From: Bacteroidales bacterium
GTDB lineage: Bacteria > Bacteroidota > Bacteroidia > Bacteroidales > UBA10428
Length of the DNA stretch: 61,720 bases
Assembly (NCBI GenBank): GCA_016938235.1
Contig: JAFGVA010000177.1
Location: 1-61,720, forward strand
Reading direction: 5' to 3'
The notes under the pieces were generated by a model. That model was given only the letters and a program-made list of their open reading frames with translations. It was not told the DNA's origin and searched no databases. Made by a program: the position numbers and the translations under genes. Shown in pieces: positions 47,487 to 56,896 of this stretch. Position 1 is the stretch's first letter, and every line of letters starts with the position of its first letter.

Positions 47487-48992
47487 TTAAAGTGATTTTA
47501 AACGTTTATTAAGAACCCAGGGACTAATATTTTTCCCTTTTTCGAAATCAACAAATGTACTTCTGTCAGTTTCAAGCGATGCCGCATGGTTGAAAGTAGC
47601 AAAGAATGCGGCTAATAATTCATCGTTTTCTCCCTTATAAAACATTTCCTTCATTTCTTTTTCAATAAAGGATGTATTAAAATCACCTTTTTTGAATTTT
47701 GGGTGCGATAATACTGCCTTGCAGAATGGTATTGTTGTTTTGATTCCTTTTATCCAGAATTTATTCAGGGCATTTATTGTATTTTGAATAGCCTTCTCCC
47801 GATTTTCGCTATGTACAATTAATTTTGCAATCATCGAATCGAAATAGGGAGTTACAACCGATTTGTCAGATATTCCAGTGTCAATGCGAATATGTTTACT
47901 CTTCGGGAATTGAACTTTCTCAATAACACCCAGGAATGGCGAAAATCCGGCCTGCACATCTTCGGCATTAATTCTGCACTCAATGGCCCAGCCATCAAGT
48001 TTTACATCTTCTTGTTTAATGGGGAGCTCTTCACCTGCAGCAGTTTTTATTTGTAACTCAATTAAGTCAAGATTTGTTATTTTTTCAGTCACCGGATGTT
48101 CAACCTGTATGCGGGTATTCATCTCCATGAAGTAATAATTCTTATCGTCATCCAACAAAAATTCTACAGTTCCGGCCGTGAAATACTTTACCGACTTGGC
48201 AATGCGGATAGCAGCCTCACCCATTTCTGCTCTTAGCGCTTCATTGAGGGCAGAAGAGGGTGCTTCTTCCAACAGCTTCTGGTGTTTCCGTTGAATTGAG
48301 CATTCTCTCTCTCCCAGGTGTATATAATTTCCGTGTTTATCTCCAAAAACCTGGAATTCGATATGTTTTGGATTGCGTACATATTTTTCAATAAAAACAG
48401 AACCATCGTTAAACGCTTTTTCAGCTTCAGAAGTTGCCAGTCGAAACATTTTTTCAATCTGAGATTCTTTCTCAACAATGCGCATTCCACGTCCGCCGCC
48501 ACCTGCAGCAGCTTTCAAAATTACCGGGAATCCGATTTTATTTGCAATTTTTACAGCTTCTTCCGGGTTTCTAACATTGCTGTGGCTACCTTGTAATAAG
48601 GGCACGTTATGTTTTCTGGCTAATTGCTTCGCAATAGTCTTATTTCCCATTTTGTAAATGATGTCTGCCGATGGGCCTATGAAGAGAATCTTTTCTTCTT
48701 CGCATCTTTTTGCAAAATAGGGGTTTTCAGATAAAAACCCGTAGCCCGGATGAATAGCATCTGCCTTGCTTGTTTTAGCTGCCTCTATTAATCTTTCAAC
48801 ATCAAGAAACTCTGGAATTTCCTCAAGGTCTTCAGAAAAGTCAACTACCTCGTCAACAAAATTTAAGTAGTACGCATTAGGTTCTTTAGGTGTTTTTATT
48901 CCATAGGTTTTAATACCCATTTTCTTTGCAGTTTCACAAATTCTAATGGCTATTTCACCCCGGTTTGCAATAAGTAAACTTTTAACTTTCAT
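47487..48992 (-). CDS. accC: Biotin carboxylase subunit of acyl-CoA carboxylase
   Basis: The 501-residue enzyme carboxylates biotin using ATP and bicarbonate. Blocks are LIANRGEIAIRICETAKKMG at the start, AIHPGYGFLSENPYFAKRCEE, the Gly-rich loop AAAGGGGRGMR, the EKYVRNPKHIEFQVFGD block, and catalytic ENTRIQVEHPVTE-type motif (MEMNTRIQVEHPVTE). About 50 residues longer than AccC of Escherichia coli at the C-terminus. It is the middle gene of the three-gene operon. Confidence 0.92.
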   Translation of the reverse strand: MKVKSLLIANRGEIAIRICETAKKMGIKTYGIKTPKEPNAYYLNFVDEVVDFSEDLEEIPEFLDVERLIEAAKTSKADAIHPGYGFLSENPYFAKRCEEEKILFIGPSADIIYKMGNKTIAKQLARKHNVPLLQGSHSNVRNPEEAVKIANKIGFPVILKAAAGGGGRGMRIVEKESQIEKMFRLATSEAEKAFNDGSVFIEKYVRNPKHIEFQVFGDKHGNYIHLGERECSIQRKHQKLLEEAPSSALNEALRAEMGEAAIRIAKSVKYFTAGTVEFLLDDDKNYYFMEMNTRIQVEHPVTEKITNLDLIELQIKTAAGEELPIKQEDVKLDGWAIECRINAEDVQAGFSPFLGVIEKVQFPKSKHIRIDTGISDKSVVTPYFDSMIAKLIVHSENREKAIQNTINALNKFWIKGIKTTIPFCKAVLSHPKFKKGDFNTSFIEKEMKEMFYKGENDELLAAFFATFNHAASLETDRSTFVDFEKGKNISPWVLNKRLKSL

Positions 48993-49016
48993 TTTTAAGG
49001 GTTTTATTGCTTCTGG

Positions 49017-50573
49017 TTAAAGCGGAATATTACCATGTTTTCTTGCCGGACTGTTTACATGTTTGTTTTCAAGTGCTTCAAAAGCTGAAATGAGTTTCTT
49101 TCTTGTTAATGCCGGATCTATAACCTCATCAATATAGCCTTTTTCGTCTGCAACATATGGATTCGCAATTTCATCGCGGTATCTTTTTGCTAATTCTTTT
49201 TTTAGTTTTACGGGGTCATCAGACTCAATCAGTTCTTTACGGTATAATATCGATACGGCACCCTCTGGCCCCATAACAGCAATTTCTGCAGTTGGCCAGG
49301 CAAAATTAAAATCGCCGCCAAGGTTTTTACTGTTCATTACACAATATGCGCCACCATAACTTTTACGCAGGATCACGGTTATTTTTGGAATTGTGGCATC
49401 GGCATAGGCATACAATAATTTTGCACCGTGCCGGATAATTCCATTATGCTCCTGATCTAAACCGGGGAGAAAACCCGGAACATCTTCTAAAGTGAGTAAC
49501 GGAATATTAAAGCTATCGCAATACCTGATAAATCTTGCTCCTTTCACCGAAGAGTTGATGTCAAGTGTTCCGGCTAAAACTTTAGGCTGATTGGCTAAAA
49601 TACCCAGGGTACGACCATGTAGCCTGGCAAAACCTACAACAATATTTTGAGCATAGTTTTCTGAAATCTCAAAAAACGTATCTCTGTCAACTATATGTTT
49701 TATAACGTCTTTTATGTCATAGGGCTTATTTGGGTCGTCCGGAACTATTTCAAGTAAAGCAGACTCCGGTTCAAGTTTTTCTTCATAAACTTCAGCTGTT
49801 GGAGGATTTTCCATATTATTGGAAGGCAGGTATGAAAGAAGTTTTTTTACTCCCAAAAGCGTGTTTTCTTCATCTTCATAAACAAAATGTGCTACTCCGC
49901 TTTTTTTCATATGCACTTCGGCTCCTCCAAGTTCGTCAAAACTAACATCTTCATTCAGAACTTCTTTAACAACATTAGGGCCAGTAACAAACATATAGCT
50001 GGTTTTGTTTGTCATAAAAACAAAATCGGTAATTGAAGGAGAATATACGGCACCACCTGCTGCAGGGCCCATAATTACACTAATTTGAGGTATGACACCC
50101 GACGAAATAACATTCCTTCGGAATATTCCGGCATAGCCTGCAAGGCTGGCAACACCTTCCTGAATTCTGGCTCCTCCAGAGTCAATTATGCCAATCATCG
50201 GAGCTCCCATTTTTAAAGCCATATCCTGTATCTTGGCAATTTTCTTTGCATGAACAGAACCTAAAGAGCCTCCCATAATAGTAAAATCCTGGGAGTACGC
50301 AAAAGCCGGCCGGCCACTTATTTTACCATGCCCTATTATTACACCATCGCCATAAGCATTTACTACTTTACCAAAATTTGATTCAGAAGGAGAAGTTTTG
50401 GTAAAAGCATCAATTTCGTTAAAAGTGTCAGAATCAAACAGCAACATAAGTCTTTCCCGTGCTGTAAGTTTTCCCTTAGAATGCTGTTTTTTCATACCAA
50501 CACTGCCATGTTGTTGGCTGTATGCAGCATTTCTTTCCAGAAATTTCTTATATAGTTTTCCGTTTATATCCAT
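49017..50573 (-). CDS. Acyl-CoA carboxylase carboxyltransferase (beta) subunit
   Basis: The 518-residue protein is a single-chain carboxyltransferase with two crotonase-like halves, like the propionyl-CoA/methylmalonyl-CoA family (PccB/MmdA): KGKLTARERL, IIDSGGARIQEGVASLAGYAGIF, MGPAAGGAVYSPSITDF and KSYGGAYCVMNSK. It transfers carboxyl from biotin to propionyl- or acetyl-CoA. It is first in the operon with the biotin carboxylase (24 bp) and the carrier. Whether the complex works as a propionyl-CoA carboxylase or in another direction is not decided by the sequence. Confidence 0.92.
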   Translation of the reverse strand: MDINGKLYKKFLERNAAYSQQHGSVGMKKQHSKGKLTARERLMLLFDSDTFNEIDAFTKTSPSESNFGKVVNAYGDGVIIGHGKISGRPAFAYSQDFTIMGGSLGSVHAKKIAKIQDMALKMGAPMIGIIDSGGARIQEGVASLAGYAGIFRRNVISSGVIPQISVIMGPAAGGAVYSPSITDFVFMTNKTSYMFVTGPNVVKEVLNEDVSFDELGGAEVHMKKSGVAHFVYEDEENTLLGVKKLLSYLPSNNMENPPTAEVYEEKLEPESALLEIVPDDPNKPYDIKDVIKHIVDRDTFFEISENYAQNIVVGFARLHGRTLGILANQPKVLAGTLDINSSVKGARFIRYCDSFNIPLLTLEDVPGFLPGLDQEHNGIIRHGAKLLYAYADATIPKITVILRKSYGGAYCVMNSKNLGGDFNFAWPTAEIAVMGPEGAVSILYRKELIESDDPVKLKKELAKRYRDEIANPYVADEKGYIDEVIDPALTRKKLISAFEALENKHVNSPARKHGNIPL

Positions 50574-50889
50574 AAGAAAAAAGTTTGCTGAGAATTATGA
50601 AAGAATCAGAACACTGCAAATGCAGTAGTACGATATTTAGAGCGAGAGTTTAATATATGAACACTGGTTAGTATCATAATATTGATTAAACAAAAATAAT
50701 AATATTATGATTATAATTTAATAACACCTTTTAGTAAGTTTGTTCTGGTGGACATAAAAGATTGAATCTCTTAAAGGTATTGTATTTTTAAACGGCAGTA
50801 TTCTATTTTAATTCTAACAAGAAAACTAATATAACATTCAGTATATCAGTCATAAACCAACATAATACTAAAATAAATTCCAAATAAGC
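50574..50889. other. Intergenic region between carboxylase operon and RNase R
   Basis: The 316 bp separate divergent genes and must hold both promoters. I see the box TAAGTTTG at 50735-50742 for RNase R and otherwise only AT-rich DNA without strong stems. Confidence 0.5.
50735..50742 (+). promoter_or_regulatory. Bacteroidota -7 box TAAGTTTG upstream of rnr
   Basis: An exact TAnnTTTG match, 148 bp before the RNase R ATG. It would give a leader of about 140 nt, long for this phylum, which leaves room for post-transcriptional control. Confidence 0.4.
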
Positions 50890-53040
50890 ATGTCAAGATT
50901 AAAACGGAAACAAAAAGTTGACAGGAAATCTTTTAAAAACAGTGTAATCTCTGTATTCTCTTCAAACCCAAAGAAAAACTATAATTATAAACAAATTGCA
51001 AAAGCACTTTTGGTAAAGAAGAATGATGAAAAAAAGCTGATTATTGATTTATTAAATGAGCTTCGGGGCGAAGGCTTAATTGAAGAATTAATTCCCGGAA
51101 AATTTAAGCTTAAGTCTGCTGTAGGCTATATTATCGGCAAAATTGACATAACAAGTGCAGGCTATGGTTTTGTTACAACCGATTCACTGGAAGATGATGT
51201 TTTCATTGCTAAAAGCAATCTTAACAAGGCGTTACATGGAGATATGGTGAAAGTTTATTTGTATGCTCACCGAAAAAGCAGAAAATTTGAAGGAGAAGTT
51301 GTTGAAATTCTTGAAAGAGCCAGAGAAACTTTTGTTGGAATTGTTGAAATCTTAGATAAATATGCATTTTTTGAGCCTGATTCAAAACAAATGCCTTATG
51401 ATCTGTTTATTCCCTTAGAGAAATTAAATGGTGCAAAAAACGGGCAGAAAGTAGTAGCCAAAATTACAGATTGGCCCAGCAAGGTAAAAAATCCTTACGG
51501 AGAGGTGGTAGAAGTTTTGGGTAATCAGGGTGAACATGAAACGGAAATACATGCTATTCTTGCAGAATTTGAATTGCCCTATAAGTTTCTGAAAGAGGTG
51601 GAAGAAGAAGCAGAAAAAATTCCCCTGGAGATTAGTCAGGAAGAATATGCTGGCAGGAAAGACTTTCGTGGTACAACTACCTTTACAATTGACCCCGATG
51701 ATGCCAAGGACTTTGATGATGCCCTTTCCATTAAAAAACTCGATAACGGCAATTGGGAAATTGGTGTGCATATTGCTGATGTTTCTCATTATGTAAAGCC
51801 TAAAACTATTCTCGACGATGAGGCTTTGGAAAGAGCTACATCGGTTTATCTGGTTGACAGGGTTGTGCCGATGTTGCCCGAACATCTCTCAAATTACATC
51901 TGTTCATTGCGTCCCGATGAAGAAAAATTGTGTTTCTCGGCGGTGTTTGAATTAACGGAAGGAGCGAGAATAATCAGTGAATGGTTTGGTAAAACAATAA
52001 TTAAATCAGATCGAAGATTTACTTACGCCGAAGCCCAAAATATAATTAACACCGGGGAGGGTGATTTTGCTGCCGAAGTTTTAAAATTGAATGAATTAGC
52101 TATTGAATTGAGAGACAATCGTTTCAGTAATGGAGCAATTTCTTTTGAACGTGATGAAGTAAAGTTTGACCTTGATGAAAAAGGCAAACCTATCCGGGTT
52201 TATTTCAGAGAACATGGATTATCAAATGAATTAGTGGAGGAATTCATGTTGCTTGCAAATAAAAGAGTTGCCGAATTTATTGGCAATAAACCTAACAAGT
52301 CGGAGAGAAAAACTTTTGTATACAGAATTCACGATAAACCTAACCCCGAGAAACTTCAGAAATTTAACAGGGTACTTAATAAATTTGGGCACAAATTACT
52401 GTTAAGCTCAGACAATGCTATTTCCAATACTCTAAATAAAGTATTGACCGATGTTAAAGGTAAACCTGAGCAGGATTTGGTTGAGACTCTTGCAGTACGA
52501 TCTATGGCAAAAGCTGTTTATTCCTGCGGTAATATTGGGCATTACGGATTGGCATTTCCCTATTATACCCACTTTACATCTCCTATTCGAAGATATCCCG
52601 ACATTATGGTTCACCGCATGTTATTTGACTATTTAAACGGAGGTGAGTCAAAAAGCAAAACGAAATACGAAAAATTATGCAAGCATTCTTCCGATCAGGA
52701 ACAGTTGGCTACTGAGGCCGAAAGGGCTTCAATAAAATTTAAGCAGGTAGAATTTATGCAGGATAAGATCGGGAAGGTATTTGATGGTTTAATTTCCGGA
52801 GTTTCGGAATATGGAATCTTTGTTGAAATCATTGAAAATAAATGTGAAGGCCTGGTTTCAATACGAGAACTTATGGATGATTTTTACGAATATGATGATG
52901 ATAATTACTGGCTAATGGGCCGGCATTCAGGAAAAATATATCAGCTGGGCGATAAGGTTAAAGTAGAGGTTCTTAGGGCTAATTTGCAGAAAAAGCAGTT
53001 AGATTACATATTTGTTGAAGAAGAAAACCCGGAGAAATAA
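50890..53040 (+). CDS. rnr: Ribonuclease R
   Basis: The 716-residue 3'-5' exoribonuclease degrades structured RNA. It has an N-terminal winged-helix region (about 10-70), two cold-shock domains, the RNB core with the DPDDAKDFDDA metal site and EEFMLLANKRVAEF, and a C-terminal S1 domain starting at GKVFDGLISGVSEYGIFVEI. Basic residues follow in place of the long Lys-rich tail of the Escherichia coli enzyme. It ends 2 bp from the convergent SPOR gene. Confidence 0.95.
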   Translation: MSRLKRKQKVDRKSFKNSVISVFSSNPKKNYNYKQIAKALLVKKNDEKKLIIDLLNELRGEGLIEELIPGKFKLKSAVGYIIGKIDITSAGYGFVTTDSLEDDVFIAKSNLNKALHGDMVKVYLYAHRKSRKFEGEVVEILERARETFVGIVEILDKYAFFEPDSKQMPYDLFIPLEKLNGAKNGQKVVAKITDWPSKVKNPYGEVVEVLGNQGEHETEIHAILAEFELPYKFLKEVEEEAEKIPLEISQEEYAGRKDFRGTTTFTIDPDDAKDFDDALSIKKLDNGNWEIGVHIADVSHYVKPKTILDDEALERATSVYLVDRVVPMLPEHLSNYICSLRPDEEKLCFSAVFELTEGARIISEWFGKTIIKSDRRFTYAEAQNIINTGEGDFAAEVLKLNELAIELRDNRFSNGAISFERDEVKFDLDEKGKPIRVYFREHGLSNELVEEFMLLANKRVAEFIGNKPNKSERKTFVYRIHDKPNPEKLQKFNRVLNKFGHKLLLSSDNAISNTLNKVLTDVKGKPEQDLVETLAVRSMAKAVYSCGNIGHYGLAFPYYTHFTSPIRRYPDIMVHRMLFDYLNGGESKSKTKYEKLCKHSSDQEQLATEAERASIKFKQVEFMQDKIGKVFDGLISGVSEYGIFVEIIENKCEGLVSIRELMDDFYEYDDDNYWLMGRHSGKIYQLGDKVKVEVLRANLQKKQLDYIFVEEENPEK

Positions 53041-53042
53041 TT

Positions 53043-54005
53043 TTATTTAGCTTCAATATTTGATGATAGCAGCCAGATTGAATGATTTAGTTGTTTACGT
53101 ATTCTTTGTAATTCAACAAGAGCATCATCTTTATTACTGTAGCTTCCTAAATATACCCGGTAATATCCACCCGATTCAAGAATATCTGCTGAATATCCAT
53201 CTTCAATAAGTTTTTCTTTAAGTTTAGCAGCATTTGACAGGTTTTTGAGGCTTTCAACTACCAGGAAATGCATAGCCGAAGGTTCCTCTTTTTGCTCTTC
53301 CGGTAAATATAAAAGTGCATTTTGAACCGAAGTATAATTATCTATTGCTTGTTCAACATGAGTTGCTTGTCCCTTGGTGGAATTGCCGCCAAGTATTATT
53401 AAGTCTGATTCTTGATTTTTATCTCCAATATTAAAAAAATACAGTTCAAATTTAGATGAAAGAAGCACTGTAATTAATAATAAGATGCTTATTACTAAAA
53501 TGCCAACAATTACAAATGATAATGAATTATTTCTGTACTGAATATTTATTTTGGGCAATTTATGTTTTTTCTCCAGGAAAAAATCTGGTTCTTCTGTCAC
53601 CGATAATGGCTCAAGTCCAAAGGATTCAGCCAGGTAGTTTTCTTCATTAAAAGACTCAAAATCAGGAATTCCGGTTTGCGTGGGTTTGAATATTCCTAAC
53701 CCTTTTAGCAGGATTTGCTCACCATTTCGTAATCTCGTTTTTAAATCTTCGATGTATGTTTCGAGTTCAATACCGGCTTTTTCTTCAGAAATATTAAGTT
53801 TTGTTGAAATATACTGTTTTATAACTTCACCACCTTTTTGGTATTCCGCTTTGAATACTATTTTCTTGGAAGGAGGCAGCAAAGTTTTGCTGTCGGAGTT
53901 ATAACATGCAGGCATATAATGAGTTTCAAATCCTCCGAATTCTGGAAGGATAATGCACTCATGCTGTATTATCAGGTCTTTTATATATGGAGATAAATCG
54001 ATCAT
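53043..54005 (-). CDS. HU-CCDC81-like and SPOR domain membrane protein
   Basis: The 320-residue protein has an N-terminal HU/CCDC81-type fold (IILPEFGGFETHYMPA, then VFKAEYQKGGEVIKQYI, ending LKGLGIFKPT), a transmembrane segment at about 162-184, and a SPOR domain at the C-terminus (FLVVESLKNLSNAAKLKEKLIEDGYSADILE). The topology puts the SPOR domain in the periplasm, where it binds peptidoglycan stripped of stem peptides at the septum. Such proteins are typical of Bacteroidota. A role in cell division is likely. Confidence 0.85.
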   Translation of the reverse strand: MIDLSPYIKDLIIQHECIILPEFGGFETHYMPACYNSDSKTLLPPSKKIVFKAEYQKGGEVIKQYISTKLNISEEKAGIELETYIEDLKTRLRNGEQILLKGLGIFKPTQTGIPDFESFNEENYLAESFGLEPLSVTEEPDFFLEKKHKLPKINIQYRNNSLSFVIVGILVISILLLITVLLSSKFELYFFNIGDKNQESDLIILGGNSTKGQATHVEQAIDNYTSVQNALLYLPEEQKEEPSAMHFLVVESLKNLSNAAKLKEKLIEDGYSADILESGGYYRVYLGSYSNKDDALVELQRIRKQLNHSIWLLSSNIEAK

Positions 54006-54014
54006 TGTATGCTA

Positions 54015-54022
54015 CGAAAGTA
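54015..54022 (-). promoter_or_regulatory. Possible -7 box TACTTTCG close to the SPOR gene start
   Basis: On the minus strand the box lies 9 bp before the ATG, which would make the transcript nearly leaderless. The spacing makes it doubtful. Confidence 0.3.
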
Positions 54023-54127
54023 ATGATAGATGATTAAATATAATTCTTAAAGCGAATATTTTTTTAACATTGATAAGTCAGTATAGCCTATTGCTCAAAT
54101 AAAAATAATACTTCGTATGTTTTTCAT

Positions 54128-54135
54128 TATTTTCG
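54128..54135 (+). promoter_or_regulatory. Bacteroidota -7 box TATTTTCG for the surface-sugar operon
   Basis: The octamer matches TAnnTTTG except for one base and lies 15 bp before the ATG of the aminotransferase gene, the first gene of the four-gene operon. Confidence 0.4.
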
Positions 54136-54150
54136 TACAAAATTCAGCGA

Positions 54151-55260
54151 ATGGATCCTATTCAGATGGTTGATCTCAAAGGTCAATATTTAAATATTAA
54201 GGAAGAAATAGATACTGCAATACAACAGGTTATCGATAGTTCGGCATTTATTAACGGGCCACAGGTTAGGGAACTAAAGTCTGAATTATCAAAATACCAA
54301 TCCTGCAAGCATACCATTCCATGCGCAAATGGAACAGATGCCCTGCAGATAGCATTAATGGCTTTAGATCTGCAACCAGGCGATGAGGTTATTGTGCCTG
54401 ATTTTACCTTTATAGCCACTGCCGAAGTAATTGCTTTATTGAAACTAAAACCTGTTTTTGTTGATGTTGACAGAGATACTTTCCTGCTTGATTTGCAAAA
54501 GGTCCGGGAATCTGTTACAAATAAAACAAAAGCCATTATTCCCGTGCATCTATATGGCCAGTGTGTTGATATGCACGAGTTAATGAACCTGGCAACTGAG
54601 AGAAATATTTATGTTATTGAAGATAACGCCCAGGCTTTTGGGGCTGATATTTTGTTTAATGGGGAATGGAAAAAATCGGGGACAGTCGGGCATATTGGAT
54701 GTACGAGTTTCTTCCCGTCAAAAAACCTGGGTTGTTATGGCGATGGCGGAGCAATTTTTACTAACGATAATAAACTTGGTGAAAAGTTAGCCAGCATAGC
54801 TAATCATGGCGCAAAAGTAAAATACTATCATGATGACATTGGAGTTAACTCAAGACTGGATACAATACAGGCCGCAATTTTAAAAGTTAAACTGAATAAA
54901 ATTGATGAGTATAATCAGGCAAGACAAAAAGCCGCTCAGGTTTATGATGAGGTTTTGGCCGAATGTAAGAGTATAATTATTCCCAGGCGTGTTGAATTCT
55001 CAACACACGTATTTCATCAATATACGCTCAAAGTTCAGGAACGCGATAAGCTTAAGGATTATCTTAATGAGAAATCAATTCCGGCTATGATTTATTATCC
55101 GGTGGGAATGCATAATCAGCATGCCTATAAAACCTCAGGTGAATTTCAAAACTCTGATTATTTATGCAATGCTGTTATTTCTCTGCCAATGCATACCGAA
55201 TTAACTTTCGAGCAACAATTATATATTGCCAATACCGTTAAAGAATTCTACAAAAAGTAA
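54151..55260 (+). CDS. DegT/DnrJ/EryC1-family sugar aminotransferase (WbpE-like)
   Basis: The 369-residue PLP enzyme transaminates a keto nucleotide sugar. It has [32 protein letters not shown], the PLP-Asp region [10 protein letters not shown] and the PLP-lysine Lys191 in [18 protein letters not shown]. WbpE acts on the 3-keto sugar made by the WbpB-like enzyme, giving a 3-amino-UDP-GlcNAcA. The next gene is an acetyltransferase at 2-bp spacing, in line with that route. Confidence 0.88.
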   Translation: MDPIQMVDLKGQYLNIKEEIDTAIQQVIDSSAFINGPQVRELKSELSKYQSCKHTIPCANGTDALQIALMALDLQPGDEVIVPDFTFIATAEVIALLKLKPVFVDVDRDTFLLDLQKVRESVTNKTKAIIPVHLYGQCVDMHELMNLATERNIYVIEDNAQAFGADILFNGEWKKSGTVGHIGCTSFFPSKNLGCYGDGGAIFTNDNKLGEKLASIANHGAKVKYYHDDIGVNSRLDTIQAAILKVKLNKIDEYNQARQKAAQVYDEVLAECKSIIIPRRVEFSTHVFHQYTLKVQERDKLKDYLNEKSIPAMIYYPVGMHNQHAYKTSGEFQNSDYLCNAVISLPMHTELTFEQQLYIANTVKEFYKK

Positions 55261-55262
55261 TA

Positions 55263-55844
55263 ATGAATAAGAAATATTTTGCACACGAAACAGCCGTAAT
55301 CGACCAGGGGTGCACTATTGGAGAAGGCACTAAAATCTGGCATTTTTCGCATATTATGCCCAACTGCAAAATAGGTTTACAATGCAATATTGGACAGAAT
55401 GTTGTGGTATCGCCAGGTGTTATATTAGGAAATAACGTTAAAGTTCAGAATAACGTGTCAATTTACACCGGTGTTATTTGTGAGAATGATGTGTTTTTAG
55501 GTCCTTCAATGGTGTTTACTAACGTAATAAATCCCAGAAGCGCAATTGTAAGAAAAGATGAATATATGCAAACAGTTGTTAAAAAGGGGGCATCCATAGG
55601 TGCAAATGCAACAATTGTTTGCGGACATAATATTGGTTCATTTGCTTTTGTCGGAGCCGGAGCAGTTATAACCAAAGAAGTGCCGGATTATGCACTTGTT
55701 GTTGGTAATCCTGCCCGACAAATAGGCTGGGTGAGCGAATACGGGCATAAATTGGACTTTAACAGTGAAGGAATAGCTATTTGCAAAGAAAGCAACCAAA
55801 AATATTTACTTGAAAATAAAAGCGTTCAACGAATCGCATTTTAA
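55263..55844 (+). CDS. Hexapeptide-repeat N-acetyltransferase (WbpD-like)
   Basis: The 193-residue left-handed beta-helix enzyme has repeated I/V/L-G-x-x hexapeptides: [22 protein letters not shown], then [27 protein letters not shown] and [17 protein letters not shown]. WbpD-type enzymes acetylate the 3-amino group. It follows the aminotransferase by 2 bp and is followed by galE, so it is clearly in the same operon. Confidence 0.88.
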   Translation: MNKKYFAHETAVIDQGCTIGEGTKIWHFSHIMPNCKIGLQCNIGQNVVVSPGVILGNNVKVQNNVSIYTGVICENDVFLGPSMVFTNVINPRSAIVRKDEYMQTVVKKGASIGANATIVCGHNIGSFAFVGAGAVITKEVPDYALVVGNPARQIGWVSEYGHKLDFNSEGIAICKESNQKYLLENKSVQRIAF

Positions 55845-55859
55845 TAAAAAATAAAACAA

Positions 55860-56888
55860 ATGAAGCAAAAAGTTTTAGTTACAGGTGGTGCCGGATATAT
55901 TGGCTCTCATACATGTGTCGAATTAATTGAAGCCGGATATGAAGTAATCGTTGCCGATAATTTATCGAACAGTAGCGAAGATTCATTAGATGGTGTTGAG
56001 AAGATTACTGGTGTAAGACCATCTTTTGAAAAACTTGATTTATGTGATAAAGATAAGGTATTCGACCTGTTTAGAAAATACCCCGGAATTGAAGCCATTA
56101 TTCATTTTGCAGCCTTAAAGGCAGTTGGAGAATCTGTTCAGATACCATTAGCCTATTATCATAATAACCTGGAATCGCTTATAAATCTTCTGCTGGCGAT
56201 GAGCGAATTTGGCGAACCCGGACTGGTTTTTTCTTCTTCATGCACAGTTTATGGTCAGCCAGATGTTTTGCCTGTTACAGAAAAAGCTCCGATTAAGAAA
56301 GCAGAATCTCCATACGGTAATACAAAACAAATATGCGAAGAGATAATTCAGGATGCATTGAAAGCGAATAATAAATTATCATCAATTGCCTTAAGGTACT
56401 TTAATCCAATAGGAGCTCACAAATCTGCTCACATTGGAGAATTACCACTGGGTGTACCACAAAACCTGGTACCTTTTGTTACGCAAACAGCAGCAGGCAT
56501 AAGAGAACAACTTAGCGTATTTGGCAACGACTATGATACACCGGATGGCAGTGCTATAAGAGATTATATTAATGTAACTGATTTGGCAAAAGCTCATGTG
56601 AAAGCTGTTGAAAGGCTAATAGAAAAAAAATCAAAACATTCATTTGAAGTATTTAATCTTGGTACCGGTACCGGATTATCTGTCCTGGAAATTGTCAATG
56701 CTTTTGAAAAAGCTACAGGAGTAAAGCTTAATTATAAAATTGTTGGTCGAAGAGAAGGTGATATAGTAAAAGTATGGGCAGAAACTACTCATGCCAACGA
56801 GGTTTTAGGCTGGAAAGCTGAGGTGCCTCTTGAGGAAACCCTATTATCTGCCTGGGAATGGGAAAAAAGAATTAGAAATATTGATTAA
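55860..56888 (+). CDS. galE: UDP-glucose 4-epimerase
   Basis: The 342-residue SDR enzyme has GGAGYIGSH at residues 8-16, SSSCTVYG, the SPYGNTK catalytic Tyr/Lys and the ALRYFNPIGAHKSAHIGE block. It interconverts UDP-glucose and UDP-galactose (possibly the N-acetyl forms). It is the third gene of the surface-sugar operon, 15 bp after the acetyltransferase. Complete length. Confidence 0.93.
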   Translation: MKQKVLVTGGAGYIGSHTCVELIEAGYEVIVADNLSNSSEDSLDGVEKITGVRPSFEKLDLCDKDKVFDLFRKYPGIEAIIHFAALKAVGESVQIPLAYYHNNLESLINLLLAMSEFGEPGLVFSSSCTVYGQPDVLPVTEKAPIKKAESPYGNTKQICEEIIQDALKANNKLSSIALRYFNPIGAHKSAHIGELPLGVPQNLVPFVTQTAAGIREQLSVFGNDYDTPDGSAIRDYINVTDLAKAHVKAVERLIEKKSKHSFEVFNLGTGTGLSVLEIVNAFEKATGVKLNYKIVGRREGDIVKVWAETTHANEVLGWKAEVPLEETLLSAWEWEKRIRNID

Positions 56889-56896
56889 AACCGATT

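Noticed and set aside
50574-50889. Cold-shock leader or riboswitch upstream of RNase R
   Set aside because: The long leader is suggestive, but I see no conserved cold-box or aptamer-like helices.
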